From contig NZ_CP182485.1 of assembly GCF_048282545.1 (NCBI RefSeq), positions 1,736,001 through 1,800,000 on the forward strand: DNA of 64,000 nucleotides. The letters are read 5' to 3'. A program made the position numbers and the translations under genes. Numbering within the stretch: position 1 is the first letter of the stretch; each line of letters begins with the position of its first letter. Below the pieces are notes generated by a model that was not told the origin of the DNA, did not search any database, and saw nothing but the letters and a program-made list of their open reading frames with translations. This document shows positions 8,361 through 17,513 of this stretch, piece after piece. Origin of the DNA: Opacimonas immobilis (GTDB lineage: Bacteria; Pseudomonadota; Gammaproteobacteria; Enterobacterales; Alteromonadaceae).

Positions 8361-9320
8361 ATGTATTCAAAAATCATTGGCACGGGAAGCTATTTCCCCA
8401 GTGAGGTTCGCAGCAACGCCGACCTGGAACTTATGGTCGATACCTCAGATCAATGGATCACCGATCGCACTGGTATTAAAGAACGTCGTATTATTGGGCC
8501 AGATGAGACGGCTGGTACAATGGGTGCTGAAGCGGCTCGGTCAGCCTTCGAATATAATCAAATTGATCCTAAATCAATGGATATGATCGTGTGTGCCACA
8601 ACGTCTGGGAAGACGGCTTTGCCCAGCACGGCATGCGAAATTCAACGTATTCTAGAGTTAGATGGTATTCCTGCGTTTGATGTGGCTGCAGCATGTGCCG
8701 GATTTTGTTATGCGCTCAGTGTTGCCGACCAATACATCAAGTCAGGTATGGCAAAGCGTATTTTGGTCATTGGCACAGACTGCTTGTCACGACTGGTCGA
8801 CCCTAAAGATCGCTCTATGGTGATCTTATTCGGTGATGGCGCAGGCGCTACCATTATTGAAGCCTCTGAAGAACCGGGGATTTTATCCACCCATATTCAT
8901 GCCGCCGGTTCCTATTCTGATTTATTGTATGTAGGGAATCCGACTCGTGGTGATGAAGCCTCCGTTCATGAAAATTGGGGGGTGATGAAAGGCAATGAAG
9001 TCTTCAAAATGGCGGTAACTAAGCTAAGTGAAGTGGTTGAGCAAACTCTTGCAGCGAATAATTTGGACAAATCCGACATTGATTGGTTAGTACCACATCA
9101 AGCTAACTTTCGCATTATCAACGCCATTGCCAAAAAGCTGAATATGTCACTTGAACAAGTTGTTATCACGCTCGAGTATTACGGAAATACGTCGGCCGCA
9201 ACCGTTCCTACTGCTTTGGATACCGCTATTCGTGATGGTCGTATCCAACGTGGACAAAACTTATTGCTTGAAGCATTTGGCGGCGGATTCGCTTGGGCTT
9301 CTGCGTTAATTAAATATTAG
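8361..9320 (+). CDS. fabH: 3-oxoacyl-ACP synthase III (KAS III)
   Basis: Starts each fatty acid by condensing acetyl-CoA with malonyl-ACP. The 319 residues carry the catalytic Cys in AACAGFCYAL near 112, the His in LVPHQANFRI near 246 and the Asn in YYGNTSAATVP near 276. The start MYSKIIGTGSYFPSEVRSN matches the family. It follows plsX by 9 bases and precedes fabD by 16. Confidence 0.96.
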   Translation: MYSKIIGTGSYFPSEVRSNADLELMVDTSDQWITDRTGIKERRIIGPDETAGTMGAEAARSAFEYNQIDPKSMDMIVCATTSGKTALPSTACEIQRILELDGIPAFDVAAACAGFCYALSVADQYIKSGMAKRILVIGTDCLSRLVDPKDRSMVILFGDGAGATIIEASEEPGILSTHIHAAGSYSDLLYVGNPTRGDEASVHENWGVMKGNEVFKMAVTKLSEVVEQTLAANNLDKSDIDWLVPHQANFRIINAIAKKLNMSLEQVVITLEYYGNTSAATVPTALDTAIRDGRIQRGQNLLLEAFGGGFAWASALIKY

Positions 9321-9336
9321 TTCGAAAGGAATTTTT

Positions 9337-10266
9337 ATGAGTAAAACCATTGCGATGGTCTTTCCTGGCCAAGGCTCTCAAGCGGTTGGTATGCTTGCAG
9401 AACTTGCCGAATACACGCCTATTATTACCGATACGTTTGCTGAGGCATCAGATGCCCTAGGTTATGATTTGTGGCAAGTAGTGAGCACCGATCCAAACAG
9501 CCAATTAAATCAAACAGAAGTCACGCAACCAGCATTATTAACAGCCTCGGTTGCGGTCTATCGAAGCTTGCAAGAATTAACTGATTTAACCGCTCATGCT
9601 TTGGCCGGTCATAGTCTGGGTGAGTATTCGGCCTTAACGTGTGCTGGCGTATTTTCGCTTGCGGATGCGGTGCAGCTGGTGCGTGCTCGTGGTCAATACA
9701 TGCAAGCTGCAGTACCAGCAGGTGTAGGCGCTATGTACGCTATTATTGGTTTGGATGATGCCACGATTGAGCAAATCTGTGCGGATGTTGCGCAACAATC
9801 GGATGCAGTGGTGTCAGCTGTCAATTATAACTCCCCGGGTCAGGTGGTGATTGCCGGACATAAAGACGCTGTTGCTCAGGCCGGTGCTTTGTGTAAAGAG
9901 GCGGGTGCTAAGCGAGCATTGCCTCTTCCTGTTTCTGTTCCTTCTCATTGTGCCCTTATGCAGCCAGCAGCAGAGCAACTTGCCATACTGCTAGACGATA
10001 TTGAGATGGCTAATCCGGTGCTTCCAGTGATCAATAACGTGGATGTTAAAGTGAATTTTGAAGCCGCAGCAATTCGCGATGCATTGGTACGTCAGTTGTA
10101 TCGTCCAGTACAGTGGACGAAAACCGTTGAGTCGTTGTCAGCTCAAGGGATTACTACTGTACTAGAAGTTGGCCCAGGTAAAGTATTAACGGGCTTGAAT
10201 AAACGCATTGTTAAGACGTTGGACTGTAGCAGCATTAATGCTCCAGAACATTTAGAAGTAGGATAA
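9337..10266 (+). CDS. fabD: Malonyl-CoA:ACP transacylase
   Basis: Loads malonate onto acyl carrier protein. The 309 residues show FPGQGSQAVGM at the N-terminus, the nucleophile motif GHSLGEYSAL near 92 and the catalytic His in VPSHCALM near 200. A clear AAGGA precedes the ATG. Only 4 bases separate it from fabG, consistent with one transcript. Confidence 0.96.
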   Translation: MSKTIAMVFPGQGSQAVGMLAELAEYTPIITDTFAEASDALGYDLWQVVSTDPNSQLNQTEVTQPALLTASVAVYRSLQELTDLTAHALAGHSLGEYSALTCAGVFSLADAVQLVRARGQYMQAAVPAGVGAMYAIIGLDDATIEQICADVAQQSDAVVSAVNYNSPGQVVIAGHKDAVAQAGALCKEAGAKRALPLPVSVPSHCALMQPAAEQLAILLDDIEMANPVLPVINNVDVKVNFEAAAIRDALVRQLYRPVQWTKTVESLSAQGITTVLEVGPGKVLTGLNKRIVKTLDCSSINAPEHLEVG

Positions 10267-10270
10267 AAAC

Positions 10271-11002
10271 ATGTCAGATAAAAAAATTGCGTTAGTGACT
10301 GGTGCTTCACGTGGTATTGGTAAAGCCACCGCACTAGCACTCACCGAACAAGGGTATTTTGTGGTGGGTACGGCAACGAGTGAGAATGGAGCCGCTACTA
10401 TTTCTGAGTATTTAGGTGAAAATGGTGCAGGCCGTGCACTGAATGTGACTGAAGAGGGGGCAATTGATGCATTAGTCGGTGAGGTCAGCACCACGTTTGG
10501 TCCGATTGCTATATTAATTAATAACGCTGGGATTACTCGCGATAACCTTCTCATGAGAATGAAAGACTCAGAATGGGATGACATAATTCAAACCAATCTC
10601 AGTGCTATTTTTAAACTGTCAAAAGCGGTTTTGCGTGGAATGATGAAACAGCGTTTTGGCAGAATTATTAATGTTGGTTCTGTCGTAGGGTCGACCGGTA
10701 ATCCTGGTCAAGCGAACTATGCGGCGGCTAAAGCTGGCGTTATTGGTTTTTCTAAATCCATGGCTCGTGAAGTGGCATCTCGTGGAATTACCGTCAATGT
10801 CGTTGCGCCTGGGTTCATCGATACGGATATGACTAAGGTGCTCACCGACGAACAAAAAGCAGAAATATTCAAAGATATCCCTGCAAATCGCTTAGGCCAA
10901 CCTGAAGAAATTGCTGCGGCTGTCGCTTTTTTGGCCACTGAATCGGCTGCTTACATTACGGGGGAAACCTTGCATGTAAACGGCGGTATGCACATGGGTT
11001 AA
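10271..11002 (+). CDS. fabG: 3-oxoacyl-ACP reductase
   Basis: NADPH-dependent SDR that reduces the 3-oxoacyl-ACP made by KAS enzymes. The 243 residues show the cofactor loop TGASRGIG near 10, the NNAG motif near 85, and the catalytic Ser, Tyr and Lys in NVGSVVGS and YAAAKAG. The C-terminal GETLHVNGGMHM is typical of FabG. A gap of 153 bases follows before acpP; it carries an unusual inverted-repeat element and a promoter. Confidence 0.95.
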   Translation: MSDKKIALVTGASRGIGKATALALTEQGYFVVGTATSENGAATISEYLGENGAGRALNVTEEGAIDALVGEVSTTFGPIAILINNAGITRDNLLMRMKDSEWDDIIQTNLSAIFKLSKAVLRGMMKQRFGRIINVGSVVGSTGNPGQANYAAAKAGVIGFSKSMAREVASRGITVNVVAPGFIDTDMTKVLTDEQKAEIFKDIPANRLGQPEEIAAAVAFLATESAAYITGETLHVNGGMHMG

Positions 11003-11021
11003 GGTTTTCTTGTAGTTTTAC

Positions 11022-11076
11022 AACTTCTTGGCTATTATTGAGCCTTGAGGTGGTTTGACCACGAAGTTATAGCCAA
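11022..11076 (+). other. Interleaved inverted repeats upstream of acpP
   Basis: Four segments are arranged A-B-A'-B': AACTTC (11022-11027), TTGGCTAT (11028-11035), GAAGTT (11063-11068), ATAGCCAA (11069-11076). A pairs with A' and B with B', but not in a nested way, so the RNA would form one stem or the other, or a pseudoknot. Between them sits a perfect 5-bp hairpin GTGGT-TTG-ACCAC (11050-11062). No T-run follows, so it is not a plain terminator. The element lies upstream of the acpP promoter and would be in RNA only through read-through from fabG. Confidence 0.55.
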
Positions 11077-11083
11077 TCAAAAC

Positions 11084-11112
11084 TTGCTAATATCACATTT
11101 GCAACCTAGAAT
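11084..11112 (+). promoter_or_regulatory. acpP promoter
   Basis: TTGCTA (11084-11089), a 17-base spacer and TAGAAT (11107-11112) predict a start at about 11119, giving a leader of about 37 nt. A separate acpP promoter fits the need for far more carrier protein than fab enzymes. Confidence 0.6.
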
Positions 11113-11155
11113 ACGTTAGATTTTTTTTCCAAAGAACAATTAGGGAATGTACAAA

Positions 11156-11395
11156 ATGAGTAATATCGAAGAACGCGTCAAAAAAATTATCATTGAACAG
11201 CTTGGCGTTAAAGAAGAAGAAGTGAAATCTGAAGCGGCATTTGTTGATGACTTAGGCGCTGATTCTTTAGACACAGTTGAATTAGTAATGGCTCTTGAAG
11301 AAGAATTCGATACTGAAATCCCAGACGAAGAAGCTGAAAAGATCACGACTGTTCAATCTGCAATTGATTACATCAACGCGAACAGCGACGCATAA
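11156..11395 (+). CDS. acpP: Acyl carrier protein
   Basis: A 79-residue acidic carrier for growing acyl chains. Ser in DLGADSLDTVEL is the phosphopantetheine site (residue 38). The protein is nearly identical to E. coli AcpP from IEERVKKII to EEAEKITTVQ. The start MSNIEERV at 11156 is preferred over an in-frame ATG three codons earlier (11147), because it gives the family N-terminus. A strong terminator follows immediately. Confidence 0.97.
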   Translation: MSNIEERVKKIIIEQLGVKEEEVKSEAAFVDDLGADSLDTVELVMALEEEFDTEIPDEEAEKITTVQSAIDYINANSDA

Positions 11396-11413
11396 TTTTA
11401 TTTATGTGTGACT

Positions 11414-11439
11414 AAACGGCTCTTAACGGGCCGTTTTTT
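11414..11439 (+). terminator. Terminator between acpP and fabF
   Basis: AAACGGC (11414-11420) pairs with GCCGTTT (11430-11436), and the T-run extends to 11439. It lies inside the fab cluster, so it probably trims transcripts to favour acpP over fabF. Confidence 0.8.
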
Positions 11440-11479
11440 GTTTCTATTACAATAAATATATTTGCTTTAGGAGAATGTG

Positions 11480-12718
11480 ATGGCAAAACGCAGAGTTGTC
11501 GTTACGGGTCTTGGGTTAATTACCCCAGTTGGTAATGACGTTGCTAGTACATGGCAGAACATCAAATCAGGCGTGTCAGGGGTAGGTCAAATTACCCATT
11601 TTGACGCAAGTGAGTACGGCACTAAGTTTGCAGCAGAAGTTAAAGATTTTGATGCAACACAGTACATCGATAAAAAAGAAACCAAAAAGATGGATCGCTT
11701 CATCCAGCTAGGAATTGCCGCAGGTATGCAGGCATTGGATGATAGTAAGCTTACGATTACTCCAGAAAACGCCGCTCGGGTCGGGGTTGCGATTGGTTCT
11801 GGCATCGGGGGCTTACCTCTGATTGAAGAAAACCATCATAAATTGATCAACTCTGGTCCACGTCGAGTGTCACCCTTTTTTGTCCCTTCGACCATTACCA
11901 ATATGGTATCCGGCTTTTTATCCATCATGCGTGGTCTGAAAGGGCCCAACCTGAATGTAGTTACGGCCTGTACGACAGGTGTTCACAACATTGGCATTGG
12001 GGCGCGTGCCATCGCTTATGGTGATGCAGATGTCATGGTTGCCGGTGGTGCAGAATCGACGATTACTCCTTTAGCGATTGCAGGTTTTGGTTCAGCTAGA
12101 GCGCTGTCTACGCAAAATGATCGTCCACAACAAGCATCTCGTCCGTGGGATGACGAGCGTGACGGTTTTGTCATGGGTGAGGGGGCTGGTGTTATGGTGC
12201 TCGAGGAGTATGAGCATGCTGTTGCCCGAGGCGCTACGATTTATGCTGAGCTATCTGGTTTTGGTATGTCAGGCGATGCGTATCATATGACATCTCCTCC
12301 AGCTGACGGTGAAGGTGCGGCGGCGGCAATGCAAAATGCAATCAACGATGCAGCGGTTATTCCAGCACAAATTGGTTACATCAATGCCCATGGTACCTCT
12401 ACGCCGGCCGGTGATATTGCAGAGATAAGTGCAGTGAAAAGTATTTTTGGCGATGCAGCGAAGGACGTCAAAGTATCTTCTACTAAATCCATGATCGGTC
12501 ATTTATTAGGCGCTGCTGGTTCTGTTGAAGCTATTTTCACGGTGTTAGCATTGCGCGAACAAATTGCGCCTCCAACTATTAACCTGGATAACCCAAGCGA
12601 AGGTTGTGACTTAAATTTGGTGCCTCATGAAGCACAAGCTATGGACACAGAATACGCCTTGTGTAACTCTTTTGGTTTTGGTGGCACGAATGGTTCTTTG
12701 TTATTTAAAAAAGCGTAA
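11480..12718 (+). CDS. fabF: 3-oxoacyl-ACP synthase II
   Basis: Elongating KAS II enzyme. The 412 residues carry the catalytic Cys in VVTACTTGVH near 163 and the two His residues in INAHGTSTPAGD and STKSMIGHLLGAAG. ATG at 11480 follows an AGGAGA site and gives the MAKRRVVVTGLG start; a GTG directly before it is less likely. It is followed by a rho-independent terminator. Confidence 0.96.
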   Translation: MAKRRVVVTGLGLITPVGNDVASTWQNIKSGVSGVGQITHFDASEYGTKFAAEVKDFDATQYIDKKETKKMDRFIQLGIAAGMQALDDSKLTITPENAARVGVAIGSGIGGLPLIEENHHKLINSGPRRVSPFFVPSTITNMVSGFLSIMRGLKGPNLNVVTACTTGVHNIGIGARAIAYGDADVMVAGGAESTITPLAIAGFGSARALSTQNDRPQQASRPWDDERDGFVMGEGAGVMVLEEYEHAVARGATIYAELSGFGMSGDAYHMTSPPADGEGAAAAMQNAINDAAVIPAQIGYINAHGTSTPAGDIAEISAVKSIFGDAAKDVKVSSTKSMIGHLLGAAGSVEAIFTVLALREQIAPPTINLDNPSEGCDLNLVPHEAQAMDTEYALCNSFGFGGTNGSLLFKKA

Positions 12719-12735
12719 TTATTCGTAATTTGATG

Positions 12736-12770
12736 AAAACGTCATTGTTATTGAGCAATGACGTTTTTTT
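12736..12770 (+). terminator. Terminator after fabF
   Basis: AAAACGTCATTG (12736-12747) pairs with CAATGACGTTTT (12756-12767) around an 8-nt loop, followed by T's. Confidence 0.88.
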
Positions 12771-12811
12771 ATGTCTTTTTTATGCGTATGATAGAGCAAC
12801 TGTAGTAATGT

Positions 12812-13672
12812 GTGTCTGTTATGCAAATAATCCGTGACGCGATGTCTTTGAGCTCTAATCGAAACTTTAATTATGGCGATGGCTGTTTTACCACCATGCG
12901 CGTGGAATCCGGCCGTGTTGAATTTTTATCGTCTCATCTTACACGCTTGCAACATGATTCTGCTAAATTGATGATTACGCAGATAGATTGGTCAGAAGTA
13001 ATGCAAGTAATCGAAGATATGGCCAAAAAAATGCAAGCGGGCGTCTTAAAGGTCTTGATTTGTCGTGGTGAAGGTGGGCGAGGCTACGATCCCAAAGGGG
13101 TAAATGAACCCTTGGTGTACTGTTCGAGTTATCCAATGCCAACCCTTAATACCCAACCTTTATCCGTAGCTATCGCACAAGGCTATCTCAGTACGCAACC
13201 TATGCTAGCAGGCAGTAAGCACTGCAATCGCTTAGAAAACGTGTTATTTAAACAGCAAGCAAACCACTTAGGTGTGGATGATGTAATTTGTTTGGATCAG
13301 AAGCACAACGTGGTTGAAGCTACGAGTGCTAATATTTTGTGGTATTTTGATGACCGGTGGCATATTCCGCATATTGAAAATGCTGGCGTAGCGGGTATTT
13401 TGCGAGCGCAGTTAATCGAGTCATTTCAATTATATGATGTGCCATTTGTGGTCGGAGATTATGGTGTCATTGATTTAGCTAAGGCCGATACGGTCGTCTT
13501 ATGTAATTGTGTGCGTCACCTGCAAGTCGTTAATGAACTTCGCTTACCGATAAATAACACCCAAAATATGGCCAGTATGTCCGAAGAGGACAATATTATT
13601 TTTGCTAATTCTAAATTTCAAAGTTTGCAGCAGCATTGGCAGATTTATCTTAGTCAATTGACGCAGTGGTAG
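12812..13672 (+). CDS. pabC: 4-amino-4-deoxychorismate lyase
   Basis: PLP enzyme that releases p-aminobenzoate from aminodeoxychorismate for folate synthesis. The 286 residues show the fold-type IV features YGDGCFTTMR near 21 and the PLP Lys region AGSKHCNRLENVLF near 130-145. The GTG start at 12812 gives the same spacing to YGDG as in E. coli PabC; ATG at 12821 would be three residues shorter. Neither has a clear ribosome binding site. mltG starts 3 bases after the stop. Its partner gene pabB lies elsewhere in this window (39637-41043). Confidence 0.92.
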   Translation: MSVMQIIRDAMSLSSNRNFNYGDGCFTTMRVESGRVEFLSSHLTRLQHDSAKLMITQIDWSEVMQVIEDMAKKMQAGVLKVLICRGEGGRGYDPKGVNEPLVYCSSYPMPTLNTQPLSVAIAQGYLSTQPMLAGSKHCNRLENVLFKQQANHLGVDDVICLDQKHNVVEATSANILWYFDDRWHIPHIENAGVAGILRAQLIESFQLYDVPFVVGDYGVIDLAKADTVVLCNCVRHLQVVNELRLPINNTQNMASMSEEDNIIFANSKFQSLQQHWQIYLSQLTQW

Positions 13673-13675
13673 CTT

Positions 13676-14653
13676 ATGAAGTCATTTTTAGTTGGGTTGT
13701 GTATATTATGTATCGTGTTCTGTGTCAGTTTTGGTGTTGCTTTTACTTCGATATCTTCTGATAAAGTAAAGGTGAGTGAGGTGAAAATCATCACTATTTC
13801 TCCTGGAGCAACCGTCTCCCAAGTCATGAGTCAGTTACGAAACTCACCTTTACACTTGTTGGACAAAATATGGCTAAGGCTTCATCCCGAATTCCAAAAT
13901 ATTAAAGCCGGTGCTTATGAAGTTGATCCGTCAATGACGTTGAGTCAAGCACTAAACAAGATTGTTGATGGTAACGTCCTGACCCACAGTGTGACCTTGG
14001 TAGAGGGACAAACGTTGCGTGAATGGTTAATGCAGCTAGCTAATGCTCCAGGCTTGGTGATGGATGTGTCATATGATCAAATCGCATGGCGTTATTATGA
14101 TGAGGATAAAGAGTACCTTGAGGGCTTTTTATTACCGAATACGTATCAGTACAATCACGGTAGCCGGGTGTCTGATTTATTAAAAAGAGCTGAAGCTGCT
14201 CAAGCAATCTTGATAGAAGAGCTCTTATCTAAGGCATCTCTACCACCAGAAATCAAAAATGCAGAAGATTGGGTCATACTCGCTTCGATTATTGAAAAAG
14301 AAACGGGGCTAGCTGAAGAACGAGAGCGCATCGCAGGTGTATTTTTGAACAGGCTGCGCTTAGGCATGAGATTACAAACAGATCCCACTGTAATTTATGG
14401 TATCGGGCCTAACTTTAATGGCAATATTACGCGTCGTGATTTAAAAACCAAAACCAGCCATAATACTTATCGCATTGATGGTTTACCCCCGACACCCATC
14501 GCTGCACCGAGTGAAGCGAGTTTAACAGCCGTTCTTTATCCTGACGAGACTGACGATTTGTATTTTGTGGCCAAAGGAGATGGTAGTCATCATTTTTCGA
14601 AATCATTGGCAGAACACAATGCAGCTGTGAGAAAATACCAATTAAACAAATAA
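13676..14653 (+). CDS. mltG: Endolytic peptidoglycan transglycosylase MltG
   Basis: Inner-membrane lytic transglycosylase thought to cut nascent glycan strands. The 325 residues begin with a membrane segment (about 5-25). A LysM-like region follows, then the YceG catalytic domain with the Glu motif SIIEKETGLAEER and the RLQTDPTVIYGIG segment. The protein has the usual length. It sits between pabC and tmk in the E. coli order. Confidence 0.95.
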   Translation: MKSFLVGLCILCIVFCVSFGVAFTSISSDKVKVSEVKIITISPGATVSQVMSQLRNSPLHLLDKIWLRLHPEFQNIKAGAYEVDPSMTLSQALNKIVDGNVLTHSVTLVEGQTLREWLMQLANAPGLVMDVSYDQIAWRYYDEDKEYLEGFLLPNTYQYNHGSRVSDLLKRAEAAQAILIEELLSKASLPPEIKNAEDWVILASIIEKETGLAEERERIAGVFLNRLRLGMRLQTDPTVIYGIGPNFNGNITRRDLKTKTSHNTYRIDGLPPTPIAAPSEASLTAVLYPDETDDLYFVAKGDGSHHFSKSLAEHNAAVRKYQLNK

Positions 14654-14672
14654 ACGAAGCAAAGTGACTAAG

Positions 14673-15317
14673 ATGCGTGGACAATTTATTGTGGTTGAAG
14701 GTCTAGAAGGCGCTGGCAAGAGTACGGTCATTGATACGATCTCTCAAGTACTGCATGAAGCAGGTAAATCCGTTGTGCGGACACGAGAGCCGGGTGGCAC
14801 ACCATTAGCAGAAGCACTTCGTGATTGCGTTAAAAAAGAGTGGTCAGAATCAGTAACCACCACCACTGAATTATGCTTGATGTACGCGGCTCGTTCGCAG
14901 CTACTCGAAAATGTCATTACGCCAGCTTTAGCACGAGGGCAGTGGATATTAGCCGATCGTCACGACTGGTCATCCGTTGCTTATCAAGGGGGAGGACGCC
15001 AGATCCCAATGGATGAGATTGATAGTTTGCGCAATATCACCCTCAAAGGCGTGAAACCTGACTTTACCATTTTGTTAGATATTGATCCTGAAATTGGCTT
15101 AAAACGCGCAAGTCAACGTGGCGAGTTAGATCGAATTGAACAATCTGGATTACTTTTCTTTGCACGTACCAGACAGAAGTACCTTGAACTAGCGGCTGCT
15201 CATTCTGATAGTTCTGTTGTGATTGATGCCAGTCAAAGTATCGATGAGGTAAGACAAGACGTCCTCCAAGCATTGCATCATTATCTTGGTACAGAGAAGG
15301 ACATTGATAAAATATGA
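14673..15317 (+). CDS. tmk: Thymidylate kinase
   Basis: Phosphorylates dTMP to dTDP. The P-loop EGLEGAGKST lies at the N-terminus, DR in LADRHDWSS near 95 and the lid segment with RGELDRIE near 150. ATG at 14673 gives MRGQFIVVEGLEG and 214 residues, like E. coli Tmk; a GTG three codons upstream (14664) is the alternative. The gene overlaps holB by 4 bases (ATGA), so the two are translationally coupled. Confidence 0.95.
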   Translation: MRGQFIVVEGLEGAGKSTVIDTISQVLHEAGKSVVRTREPGGTPLAEALRDCVKKEWSESVTTTTELCLMYAARSQLLENVITPALARGQWILADRHDWSSVAYQGGGRQIPMDEIDSLRNITLKGVKPDFTILLDIDPEIGLKRASQRGELDRIEQSGLLFFARTRQKYLELAAAHSDSSVVIDASQSIDEVRQDVLQALHHYLGTEKDIDKI

Positions 15318-16189
15318 TTTTTCCTTGGTATGAACCTGAATTGGCGCAACTGGCATCACGTCTAGAGCGTCAGACTCTCCATCATGCTCCGTTAATACTT
15401 GGCCCCAACGGTTTAGGAAAAAGTGAGTTTGCCGAAGCACTCTGCGAACTGATACTTTGCCACAGACCGGTTGCAGGTCAACCTTGTGGTAAGTGTCAGA
15501 GTTGTCAGCTAATCCAAGCACAGACGCATCCTGACAAACATCACATTACAACTGATAATCTATCTATTGGTGTTGACAGTATTCGCCAAGGAATTGATAG
15601 GCTTCAGGGCAGTGCGCAGCTTTCCCAAAATAAAGTATTGTTGCTCACTGATGGCCAGCGTATGACAACGGCTGCGGCAAACGCTTTACTCAAAACCTTA
15701 GAAGAACCGACCAATAATACCTATATCATTATGACGGCAATCAGCGCTCACAGTTTGTTACCTACGGTATTAAGTCGATGCGAGAAGCAGGTGTTGGCCC
15801 TGCCAGAGCCCAAGAAGATACAGAATTGGTTGCGTGATGAATATCGAATCGACATGTCGTTAGAAGAAATATCAGCTTATCGCGCTTTACCTAAGTTGTG
15901 TCTAGCTGCTCACTCAGAAGATGCTGTGACTTACGCTATGTTTATTGAGGCGTTGCAGAGCTTGAATTCTTCTGGTTCAGTTCTGAGTATGGCACAAAAA
16001 TGGGAAGCCCATGTCCAAGATTGTTTGATCTGGCTCCAACAATGGTGTCGACAAGCCCCATCATCCAAACAGTACAAGAGTATTTATGACCTATCAGTAC
16101 AGTTGATGCAAGAGGCTCAGCATCCAGGTGTTAACAAATCCATGTTGTTATACAAAATTTTAAACCGTGTAAAAGAGGTCTTATCGTGA
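15314..16189 (+). CDS. holB: DNA polymerase III delta' subunit
   Basis: Clamp-loader subunit. The 291 residues carry GPNGLGKSEF, a P-loop that looks intact although the E. coli delta' loop has decayed. They also hold a zinc-type Cys cluster (CGKCQSCQL preceded by another Cys) and the sensor region AANALLKTLEEP, which is almost invariant in delta'. The stop overlaps the GTG of the next gene. Confidence 0.93.
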   Translation: MIFPWYEPELAQLASRLERQTLHHAPLILGPNGLGKSEFAEALCELILCHRPVAGQPCGKCQSCQLIQAQTHPDKHHITTDNLSIGVDSIRQGIDRLQGSAQLSQNKVLLLTDGQRMTTAAANALLKTLEEPTNNTYIIMTAISAHSLLPTVLSRCEKQVLALPEPKKIQNWLRDEYRIDMSLEEISAYRALPKLCLAAHSEDAVTYAMFIEALQSLNSSGSVLSMAQKWEAHVQDCLIWLQQWCRQAPSSKQYKSIYDLSVQLMQEAQHPGVNKSMLLYKILNRVKEVLS

Positions 16190-16965
16190 CGTTTGTAGAT
16201 TCTCATTGTCATCTCGATAAAATTGATGAAAACAATCCAGACGCCATCGCCAATTACGTAGCCAATGCGCATTCTCGTAATGTTGAACATATGTTGTGTG
16301 TCGCTGTAAATGTGGCTGAATTTGATCGCATGTATGAGCAAGTGTCAGGCTTTAACAATGTTTCTGTGTCGTGTGGTGTTCATCCTTGTTACGATGAAGA
16401 CGTTGTGCCAATTGAGACATTACGTGCATATGCTAACCGTGAACAGGTGGTTGCGATAGGTGAAACCGGTCTAGATTATTATCATACTCAAGATACGATT
16501 GCGGTACAGAAGCAAAGTTTTATTGACCATATTCACGTAGCGCTTGAAGTGGATAAGCCCTTAATCGTGCATACTCGCAACGCTCGCAAAGACACTATTG
16601 CTATACTTAAAGAGCATGGCAAAGGAAAGGTGCGAGGCGTACTACACTGTTTTACCGAAGATCTGGCGATGGCTGAAGCGGCTATTGAGCTAGGCTTCTA
16701 CATCAGTTTTTCTGGAATTGTCACCTTTAAATCGGCAAAAGAGTTACAGCAGGTGGCCAAATCCATCCCATTAGAGCGTATGCTGATTGAAACAGATTCC
16801 CCATGGTTAGCGCCTGTACCTTATCGAGGTAAAACGAACCAGCCAGCGTATGTTGTAGAAGTTGCTGAGTGTATTGCTGAGCTTAGGGGGGTGCCCGTTG
16901 CGCACATCGCAGAGCAAACGACGGCGAATTTTTATCGGTTATTTGACTCGGTAAAAATGAGCTAA
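16186..16965 (+). CDS. ycfH: TatD-family metal-dependent deoxyribonuclease (YcfH-like)
   Basis: TIM-barrel hydrolase of 259 residues. Metal ligands are visible as FVDSHCHLD at the start, GETGLDYYH near 93, the His in IVHTRNA and LHCFTED, and the Asp in LIETDSPWLAP near 205. The GTG start at 16186 overlaps the holB stop (GTGA), and AAGAGG lies upstream. The position after holB identifies it as the YcfH member of the family. Its natural substrate is not settled. Confidence 0.93.
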   Translation: MTFVDSHCHLDKIDENNPDAIANYVANAHSRNVEHMLCVAVNVAEFDRMYEQVSGFNNVSVSCGVHPCYDEDVVPIETLRAYANREQVVAIGETGLDYYHTQDTIAVQKQSFIDHIHVALEVDKPLIVHTRNARKDTIAILKEHGKGKVRGVLHCFTEDLAMAEAAIELGFYISFSGIVTFKSAKELQQVAKSIPLERMLIETDSPWLAPVPYRGKTNQPAYVVEVAECIAELRGVPVAHIAEQTTANFYRLFDSVKMS

Positions 16966-16978
16966 GGATTGCACAGGC

Positions 16979-17485
16979 ATGATATGGAAACAACGTCTTG
17001 CTCGCTCTTTGCATCTATCGAGAAGCAAACCTGATAGCCGTTATCTTCAACTTGCTACATATTGCGAGGCACTTGGTGTACAAAACCGTACGATTGTGTT
17101 TCGTGGTTTTAATGATGCGGATACGCAATTGTATTTCGTAACTGAAAAAGATTGCGATAAAGTCCGCTCATTACAGAGTCAACCTCAAGCCGAGATTGCT
17201 TGGTATTTTGCTAAAACTAGAGAGCAGTATCGGTTGCGTGTTGAGTGCCAGTTGGTAGGAGATGATGCCGATATAAACGACGCACAGTGTCGGCAACAAA
17301 TTTGGCAAGAGCTTTCAGTGTCTGCGCGTGAGTCCTTTAAACCAGCTAACGACAGACCTCCTGCTAACTTTATCGTTTCGGTATGTACGATTACACAGGT
17401 GGACTACTTGTATCTAGGCCAGTCACATGAGCGGTATCTATACCAACCTTGTACATCCTGGCAAGAGCAGTCGATTCCGGTGTAA
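16979..17485 (+). CDS. Pyridoxamine-phosphate-oxidase-like FMN-binding protein
   Basis: A 168-residue protein resembling the Pyridox_oxase_2 type (pyridoxamine 5'-phosphate oxidase-related, FMN-binding). Supporting features are the N-terminal LQLATYCE segment, NRTIVFRGF, the TEKDCDKVRSL loop and IAWYFAKTREQYRLRVE, which builds the split-barrel core. It is not PdxH. The substrate is unknown. It follows tatD by 13 bases and may be the last gene of the operon. Confidence 0.75.
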   Translation: MIWKQRLARSLHLSRSKPDSRYLQLATYCEALGVQNRTIVFRGFNDADTQLYFVTEKDCDKVRSLQSQPQAEIAWYFAKTREQYRLRVECQLVGDDADINDAQCRQQIWQELSVSARESFKPANDRPPANFIVSVCTITQVDYLYLGQSHERYLYQPCTSWQEQSIPV

Positions 17486-17513
17486 GTTGACTAAATCAAT
17501 CATCTGATGTCTC

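Noticed and set aside
11048..11064. FadR operator before acpP
   Set aside because: Only about 8 of 14 fixed consensus bases match, mostly in the inner TGGT/GACC part; kept only as an alternative for the inverted-repeat element.
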